A stretch of 10,355 nt of DNA. Origin: an uncultured Lachnospiraceae bacterium. GTDB lineage: Bacteria > Bacillota > Clostridia > Lachnospirales > Lachnospiraceae. This document shows positions 5,451 through 10,355 of the stretch, in pieces. The notes beneath the pieces were generated by a model that saw only the letters and a program-made list of their open reading frames with translations, made no database searches and was not told the DNA's origin. A program made the position numbers and the translations under genes. The first letter of the stretch is position 1; every line of letters begins with the position of its first letter. The stretch spans positions 1 through 10,355 of the forward strand of contig CAJTVL010000117.1 in the NCBI GenBank assembly GCA_910579425.1, given 5' to 3'.

Positions 5451-6668
5451 TCACCTGCCTTTCACCGGCTGTCTGATTTCTTTTACAGACCTTACTTTTT
5501 CTGTTGGTCTTTCGGGCTTTGACGGACTGGCTTTCTCTTCCCGGTTTTGCTTTTTTTCTGATGTCCTTCCAGTCTCCGTATGAATGTTTCTTTCATCCCT
5601 TCCGTTCTCTACAGTTCTTTGCATCTCTGGCTGACCGCTTCTTTCCGTACTGCTATACTCCTGTGTTGATTGTTCTCCTGCTTCCGGTGTGGCAATCCTT
5701 TCCATTCTGCCCTGCTCCATCCCTCTTTCTTCGGATTTATGTTCCATAGCGGTGCGGATATTTGCATTGACCTGATCGAAATATCCATGGTAAATCTCAT
5801 TTCCCGTCACTTGCATCATTTCCTCCCCATGCTCCGTATATATCTTCATTTCCTCTTTCTTTTTCAGGAACGCCAGAGCTGTCCTGCTCCCGTCTGGAAA
5901 GAAAAAGTCTTCTTTTGGGATATGGATAAATTTTCCTGTCTGACGTGGCAATCTCACCACCACATAATCCTCTGTCTCCTTTGTAATCAGCTTGCCTGTA
6001 ATGGTGATAGGGTCATGTTCCCCGGACTGGTAATGGTTCAATACATCCAGCCGCTGGTCTAAGGGAAGGGCTTCGATATCCTTCATTTTCAGATACCCTG
6101 TATCCATCCATTCCGGCTTTTTCCCCGTTCCCATGCCGTTAATGGATTGTGCCTTATCACCTGTATTTTTCTGCTGTCCTGCTCTATCCTTCCCTGCCAT
6201 CTCCTTTTCCTCCGTCCTTCCCTGCCGGGTCTCTTCATAGAATTTGTCTATATCCCTGTCGGAAGTCTCCTGTAAATACTCCCCTAATCCCATGACCTGC
6301 CCCTCTTTCAGCTTTTCAATCAAAGCATTCATCCGTGGCAGGGATTCCGCATGGAAAGCAATCTCCCTCATGCCGTCCTTGTTAAAATCCGGGAGCCGGG
6401 AAAAGAGGATTCCATATTTCTTCGCCATGGCCTCCACTTTTTTAAACTGCTCCTGCGGAAACTTGAATACGTGCATGTCACCGCCACGCTTTAAGAGGTT
6501 CTTCATGGTTGTTTTCCCTTCCATTTTCTCCCTCGCAAGGATTCCCATAATAAGTTTTGCAAGCTGTTTCAGCGGCTTAATCCCCACACCGGCAACTCGC
6601 AGGAATAAATCTGTGCCCTCAAAAAGGATATGGATGACCTGCACCGCATCCGTAATCTCACTGCTCAT
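5451..6668 (-). CDS. PcfB/DUF3801-family conjugation protein with long tail
   Basis: This 405-aa protein's first 130 residues carry the DUF3801 pattern: a helical start, GKTTMKNLLKRGGDMHVFKF (about 52-71), then AKKYGILFSRLPD. PcfB of pCF10-type systems is a small protein encoded beside the coupling protein and thought to act in DNA transfer; its exact role is not settled. After a polar linker comes a second compact region (about 185-310; WMDTGYLKMKDIEALPLDQR, later VVRLPRQTGKFIHIPKEDFFF) that I do not recognise. The last 80 residues are low-complexity Q/E/R/K. Typical family members are much shorter, so this is an extended form. The start overlaps the previous stop (ATGA, 6665-6668) and AAAGGGGA precedes it. 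It lies 4 bp before virD4. Confidence 0.75.
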   Translation of the reverse strand: MSSEITDAVQVIHILFEGTDLFLRVAGVGIKPLKQLAKLIMGILAREKMEGKTTMKNLLKRGGDMHVFKFPQEQFKKVEAMAKKYGILFSRLPDFNKDGMREIAFHAESLPRMNALIEKLKEGQVMGLGEYLQETSDRDIDKFYEETRQGRTEEKEMAGKDRAGQQKNTGDKAQSINGMGTGKKPEWMDTGYLKMKDIEALPLDQRLDVLNHYQSGEHDPITITGKLITKETEDYVVVRLPRQTGKFIHIPKEDFFFPDGSRTALAFLKKKEEMKIYTEHGEEMMQVTGNEIYHGYFDQVNANIRTAMEHKSEERGMEQGRMERIATPEAGEQSTQEYSSTERSGQPEMQRTVENGRDERNIHTETGRTSEKKQNREEKASPSKPERPTEKVRSVKEIRQPVKGR

Positions 6669-6973
6669 CTGCTATCCCCTTTCTCCTGCCCTTTGGACTG
6701 GCATATTTCTTTCTGGTATTCGTACTGGCGGTCTTGCGCCAATGCCAGTTCCTTTTGTAAAGAAAGTATTGCCGCATCCATGGCATTCCCGGCTTCCTTT
6801 GCTTCCGCCGCCTGACGACATAATTTACTTAAGACCGTATTCCTCTGCCCGGCCTTTTCCGTGCTATTATCGGAAAGAAGTACGCTGTTAATCTCTATGG
6901 ACTGCGCCAGCTTCCCGCTCTTTTTCCTGAAATCCTCTGATGTATCCCAAAATGCCTGTAACTGCCCCGTCAT
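6665..6973 (-). CDS. Small hypothetical protein of the conjugation operon
   Basis: This 102-aa protein is predicted to be helical and soluble. It starts MTGQLQAFWDTSEDFRKKSG and later has a polar, coiled-coil-like stretch (AAILSLQKELALAQDRQYEY). No catalytic motif, signal peptide or membrane segment is visible. It overlaps its neighbours by 4 bp on both sides (6970-6973 and 6665-6668), so it is almost certainly translated with them. A relaxosome accessory or a structural adaptor between the relaxase-proximal genes and PcfB is plausible from position alone. I do not recognise the family. Confidence 0.7.
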   Translation of the reverse strand: MTGQLQAFWDTSEDFRKKSGKLAQSIEINSVLLSDNSTEKAGQRNTVLSKLCRQAAEAKEAGNAMDAAILSLQKELALAQDRQYEYQKEICQSKGQEKGDSR

Positions 6974-8094
6974 CTTCCCTGCCCCCTTTCATTCAAGATT
7001 TTCATAGTCATACGCAGTTCCCTGATCTTCTCCGCATCCATGGTTCCGTTGGAAAGCAGGAGGAGCTGGTCTTCGCCAAGGCCGTCCTCTATGCCGAGGC
7101 GTATCTCCGCAATCTGCCCTGCGTCCAGCTCCCCGGCCAATTTTTCCATTAAGCCTGGTTTCTTCCGGGTAAACGGAAGATGGAAGTTATTGAAAATATT
7201 TTGCCTCTCTCTGCTTCCACTTTTCACTGAATTCATTCCCGACGGGCTGATATCTGCTGTTAGGTGACAGGCTCTCATTCCCTGACCGCTGGTTATCTCC
7301 TGATTCCGCTGTACATTTTTATTCTCCTGTATGTATCTGGTCTGCTTTTCCTGTAATTCTGCTACAAGAGACTGCTGTACCAATAACTGTTCATGGAGGC
7401 TCTTATTTTCCCCTTCCAGTTCCCGCAACCTCCTGTTTGTTTCTTCCCGTTCCTCCAAAAGCCGCTCCGCATCCTCCCTTGCCTGCCGGAACTGTTCTTC
7501 CAGTTCCAGATAGTAAGCGTCGGCCGCCATATCAGCACCAGCTTCCGTCTCTGCTTCCGCTGCCGCTCCCTTTTGCGGCTCTGAAAAGATATCCGGCTTT
7601 TCCTCCATGGATTTCTTTAAATCCTCTATGAAGCTGTTCTGCCTTGAAAGGCTTTCCTTTAATTCCCGTACTGCTTCCGTGATAAACTGCATCTTCTCCC
7701 CAAACTTTTCAGGGAGAAGCTCCCGCTCCTGCATAAGGGGCAATATCTTCTCCCGTAAGTCTATGGGAAGCATATCCTTCTGATAGGTTTCCTTTAATGC
7801 ATGGAGCGGTATGCCTGATTTCAGGGCTTCCAGTATAATCCGCCCGGTCTCCCCCTGATGAATAGCGGAGAGGAATGATGCCACCTCCACGCCATAATCT
7901 TCCTTCATGGCTGTGAACATATTTTCCATGGTCTCCGCCGGAAGTGCTGTGTCTTCAAAAAGCTGTAAGTAATCTGCACTGATTCCATAAGCAATAGCAT
8001 CCATCACAATCTTAAGTTCTTCCCCGCAGAAATCTTTTGACTTGAAATAGGCAGCCTGTTCCTGCCTCGTCATATCCCTTAAGTTTTTACCCAT
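6970..8094 (-). CDS. Hypothetical mobilization-operon protein, coiled coil between duplicated helical motifs
   Basis: This 374-aa protein has three parts. An alpha-helical N-terminal region (about 1-130) has units of the kind 'I--GI--D-L-L----L-AE-M'. A polar linker rich in Glu and Ala (about 160-185) leads to a strong coiled coil (about 190-260, heptads such as LEEREETNRRLRELEGENK). The C-terminal region (about 310-374) repeats the N-terminal unit: residues 27-63 and 328-364 align without gaps over 37 positions. No catalytic motif or membrane segment is seen. The ATG follows AAAGGA by about 9 nt, 33 bp after the relaxase stop, and the end overlaps the next gene by 4 bp. Its place next to the relaxase suggests a relaxosome or scaffold role; this is inference. 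Confidence 0.8.
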   Translation of the reverse strand: MGKNLRDMTRQEQAAYFKSKDFCGEELKIVMDAIAYGISADYLQLFEDTALPAETMENMFTAMKEDYGVEVASFLSAIHQGETGRIILEALKSGIPLHALKETYQKDMLPIDLREKILPLMQERELLPEKFGEKMQFITEAVRELKESLSRQNSFIEDLKKSMEEKPDIFSEPQKGAAAEAETEAGADMAADAYYLELEEQFRQAREDAERLLEEREETNRRLRELEGENKSLHEQLLVQQSLVAELQEKQTRYIQENKNVQRNQEITSGQGMRACHLTADISPSGMNSVKSGSRERQNIFNNFHLPFTRKKPGLMEKLAGELDAGQIAEIRLGIEDGLGEDQLLLLSNGTMDAEKIRELRMTMKILNERGQGR

Positions 8095-8127
8095 CTGATG
8101 ATTTCCTTTCCGATCGTTCCGTTATTT

Positions 8128-9702
8128 TTATCTTATCCGTTCCGGCTGTTCTTGTTTTTCATTTTGGGCTGGCTGCTTTTCCATGTGGCCTATAGCCGTC
8201 TGGGCTGATTTATTTTCTGTTTCCGGATTTTCTATTTCCAGAAATTTCTCTTTTTCTGTATCACCCCCTTTCCGTGGATTTTCTGTCTCCATTTCTTTTT
8301 CCGGAATATCTGCTTCCTTTGTATTTTGCTTAGGTATATTCGATATTTCTGGTATTTCCGGCTCCGGCATTGTCCTCTCAATTACCTGTGTCCTGCCCTC
8401 TCCATAGAGGATACTATCTATCAGGTTTTCCTCTTTCTTAATCTCTTTTTTGCTTTTTGCGACTGATGCAAGCTGATTCTGCACCGTCTCTTTCATCTCC
8501 ATAAGCTGCCCCACAGTGTAACCCTTTTCCGCCAGAGCTTCCACTGCTTCCTTCCACTTCTCATAATAAGGCGCATAAAAAGTGCTCCCCTCTTTGTAAT
8601 AGGAAGCACGGGCCTCATTTTCTTCAATTATTTTGAGCAGGGCAAGGGCTGGTTTATGTGGATACCGCCACTTATAAATCTGGTGCCTTTCTTCATCTAA
8701 GTTTTTTATCCGTGTATCAAGAATGTTTCTCCGCCCCTTTAAATCATCTGCGGAGCGAATGTTATACTTACAAAGATACAGGTACTGCGACTGCAATTTT
8801 TCAAACCTCGCCGCCTCTTCTTTGTACCGCCACATCTGGCTGTAAGGTTTCCGCTTAAGCTGGCCGGTACGGTACATCTTTGCAAAGAAAGCTTTCTGGT
8901 ACGGCGTTGGCGGCACATATTTTCTGTAATTCTTCCTGCACCTGACAATCCTTGGGGTGAGGTTTTCTGTCTTACGGCTCTTATGTTGAACACCTTTTTC
9001 AATCTGGCTCTCTATGCATTGCTTTGTATAATAAGCTGAAATATCTGTCAGCCGGATAAACCTTTTTTCCCCCATAGGCTTTATATAGATCTCCCCCGAT
9101 TGCCGCCTTATCTCATACCCTTTCAGTTCCATTAATTTCAGGAAATTCTCATAGCTGTTGGCAAAAGAAATGGAATCCTCCACATCCAAAGTGATCTGGC
9201 GATTCCATTTGAAAATACCCTGTTTTGTTTTATCCCATTTCTTTGGCTCTTTTTCCGTGCCGACTTCGATATCCTGTATAGAAAGACCGTACTCTTTACA
9301 AAGTTCATTTACAATCGGCTGAATCTCCCTCGCCCAATCCCCTTTTTCGTATCGGTACTTTTTCCCTGTACACCATGAAACGCTGTTGAAAAGGATATGG
9401 GAATGCACGTGCTGTGTATTATCGTGGGTAGCGTAAAGGCATTGGAAGTCATCCCCAAAATATCTCTCCACAAACTTCTGCGTAATCTCCATGGCTGTCT
9501 CCGGCCTTACTTCCTGTTTCTTGAAGGATATGATAAAGTGGTAGCCCTGCCGTTTATCTGTTTTTCCGTATTTCCGCTTAACAGAAAGCATTTCCTGTAA
9601 TGCGGTATCTACGCCGCAGTTATGGCTCCCCACCAGTACGCCCTCCTGCGTCTTTTCTGCGTCCGTGATGTAGGAAACGGCATTTGCAAGATGCATTGCC
9701 AT
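8128..9702 (-). CDS. MOBP-type relaxase (MobA/VirD2-like, nicks oriT)
   Basis: Relaxases cut one strand at oriT and stay bound to its 5' end through a tyrosine. Counting from the ATG at 9700-9702, the N-terminal domain shows SYIT with the likely catalytic Tyr11, YHFIISF (52-60 region), and the metal-binding cluster HDNTQHVHSHILFN (93-106) with H98, H100 and H102. This is the MOBP three-histidine layout. Residues beyond about 170 are helical and basic, and the last 60 are a Q/E/K/P-rich tail. From this ATG the protein has 524 aa, but it lacks the first strand. In-frame codons upstream read IAITKISCIHQTGKRY, the usual start of such relaxases, and AAGGAGG precedes an ATC at 9748-9750. The real protein is probably 540 aa, or the gene has lost its ATG. 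No MobC gene lies directly upstream. Confidence 0.92.
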   Translation of the reverse strand: MAMHLANAVSYITDAEKTQEGVLVGSHNCGVDTALQEMLSVKRKYGKTDKRQGYHFIISFKKQEVRPETAMEITQKFVERYFGDDFQCLYATHDNTQHVHSHILFNSVSWCTGKKYRYEKGDWAREIQPIVNELCKEYGLSIQDIEVGTEKEPKKWDKTKQGIFKWNRQITLDVEDSISFANSYENFLKLMELKGYEIRRQSGEIYIKPMGEKRFIRLTDISAYYTKQCIESQIEKGVQHKSRKTENLTPRIVRCRKNYRKYVPPTPYQKAFFAKMYRTGQLKRKPYSQMWRYKEEAARFEKLQSQYLYLCKYNIRSADDLKGRRNILDTRIKNLDEERHQIYKWRYPHKPALALLKIIEENEARASYYKEGSTFYAPYYEKWKEAVEALAEKGYTVGQLMEMKETVQNQLASVAKSKKEIKKEENLIDSILYGEGRTQVIERTMPEPEIPEISNIPKQNTKEADIPEKEMETENPRKGGDTEKEKFLEIENPETENKSAQTAIGHMEKQPAQNEKQEQPERIR

Positions 9703-9755
9703 GTAACGTTTTCCTGTCTGGTGGATGCAGGATATCTTTGTGATTGCGATATAAA

Positions 9756-9762
9756 CCTCCTT
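9756..9762 (-). promoter_or_regulatory. Perfect ribosome site AAGGAGG facing an ATC codon
   Basis: AAGGAGG stands 5 nt before ATC (9748-9750), the codon where the family N-terminus (A-ITKI) calls for a Met. No ATG, GTG or TTG is in frame between the stop at 9775-9777 and the ATG at 9702. The ATG at 9702 has only a weak AGGA upstream. Confidence 0.6.
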
Positions 9763-9770
9763 AACACATT

Positions 9771-9782
9771 GTTTTTAAAAAC
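9771..9782. repeat. 12-bp perfect palindrome GTTTTTAAAAAC
   Basis: GTTTTTAAAAAC is self-complementary and lies between the AT-rich ATPase gene and the relaxase ribosome site. As RNA it can form only a tiny hairpin, so it is not a good terminator. It could be a protein-binding site or mark the cargo-backbone boundary. Chance is possible in such AT-rich sequence. Confidence 0.3.
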
Positions 9783-9793
9783 TTCCCCCAATT

Positions 9794-10279
9794 TTATTCC
9801 TTTTCTATAAGTGAATCATTTTCTTCACCTAATATAAGTATATCAATATATGATTTTAATTCTTCAAATAGTTTAGGGTATTCTTCCTTACTCAATGCCG
9901 CATACTTATTATCCAAGAATAAATAATTAGCATTTTTAAATTCAACCCCATTCAAAACAACTGCGTTGTCTTTAAATTCTAACCCATTCATGCCTACACA
10001 TCCCAATATCAACTGCATTTCACTTGGCTTTTTATCCCTTATAAATTCTAATATTTTTTTAATATTCTGCTCGTCTTGCTCATCCTGCAAAGGTGAATCA
10101 ATGACAATAGGACATGCTATCGTACTCGAATAGGCAGTCATTGTATTCAATATTGCATAATAGTATGCTAATAACGCCCTTGATAAATCGCTGCCACTTT
10201 CTTTAATTTGACAACTTATTGATTTATACGCTGTCTCCATTAATTTCTGTACATCCAGAGAATGCAAATTTTTTCTCAT
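9794..10279 (-). CDS. C-terminal part of an SMC/Rad50-like ABC ATPase (broken or partial)
   Basis: The 161 codons carry the C-terminal half of an ABC-type ATPase head: a signature-like SGSDLSRALLAYYYAIL is followed by Walker B plus D-loop CPIVIDSPLQDEQDEQN and then a beta/alpha tail. The Walker A half and coiled coils would lie upstream, outside the window, so this cannot be a complete enzyme. The ATG at 10277-10279 has no ribosome site and is unlikely to be the true start. An in-frame stop lies at 10304-10306, whereas another frame is open from the edge to 10281 and would join after a one-base correction. Such ATPases occur in DNA repair and in several phage-defence systems; a Lamassu LmuB-like protein is one possibility I cannot confirm. 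The gene is visibly AT-rich, unlike its neighbours, which suggests recent acquisition. Confidence 0.7.
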   Translation of the reverse strand: MRKNLHSLDVQKLMETAYKSISCQIKESGSDLSRALLAYYYAILNTMTAYSSTIACPIVIDSPLQDEQDEQNIKKILEFIRDKKPSEMQLILGCVGMNGLEFKDNAVVLNGVEFKNANYLFLDNKYAALSKEEYPKLFEELKSYIDILILGEENDSLIEKE

Positions 10280-10355
10280 ATTATCTATATAATAGTTTAT
10301 TACTCATACTTCGCATACTGATATATGCTAAAGAATTATAAAAATCAATTGCTCT

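Noticed and set aside
9703..9793. oriT just upstream of the relaxase
   Set aside because: I see only a 12-bp palindrome and no inverted repeat plus nick-like core that I can recognise, so no claim is made.

Overview
The window is part of an integrative conjugative element, or a closely related conjugative plasmid, of a Gram-positive anaerobe. The most likely host is a clostridium of the Lachnospiraceae type, judged from protein resemblance and the strong AAGGAGG-like ribosome sites. Every gene I accept is on the minus strand, so transcription runs from high to low coordinates. Host and element type are inferred from recognised protein families; no search was run.

Layout in transcription order. 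(1) 10355-9794: the visibly AT-rich 3' end of an SMC/Rad50-like ATPase gene that does not match its neighbours in composition and is probably cargo, possibly a defence gene. (2) 9750-8128: a MOBP-type relaxase that nicks the element at oriT. (3) 8094-6970 and 6973-6665: two hypothetical genes, overlapping by 4 bp, of the DNA-processing operon. (4) 6668-5451: a PcfB/DUF3801 protein. (5) 5446-3602: the VirD4 coupling ATPase. (6) 3378-3034, 3018-2176 and 1990-1529: a small VirB2/Maff2-like membrane protein, a VirB6/TrbL-like channel protein and a PrgI-family protein, all membrane parts of the type IV secretion system. (7) 1494-423: a separate unit made of an extended -10 promoter, a VbhA-like antitoxin, a Fic toxin and a strong intrinsic terminator. 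(8) 73-1: the first 24 codons of what is very probably the VirB4 ATPase gene, starting at TTG and running off the edge.

The relaxase would cut and carry the DNA, VirD4 with PcfB would hand it to the channel, and the VirB2/VirB6/PrgI/VirB4 set would form and power the channel. Close couplings (4-bp overlaps at 6970-6973 and 6665-6668, and 4-33 bp gaps elsewhere) support one mating operon. The Fic/VbhA cassette splits prgI from virB4, which are normally adjacent in this family of elements. Its terminator should block read-through, so virB4 expression probably depends on something in the 350-bp region 74-422.

The element shows several signs of damage or recent rearrangement. fic carries an apparent one-base insertion at codon 8. 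The relaxase has a perfect ribosome site 5 nt before ATC where an ATG is expected. The ATPase fragment at the right edge seems to need a frameshift to join its upstream part. The virD4-maff2 spacer looks like a decayed Q/K/P-rich coding tail. Each could be a sequencing error, but together they fit an element that is decaying or has just acquired cargo. I found no tRNA, rRNA, CRISPR array, transposase or recognisable oriT.
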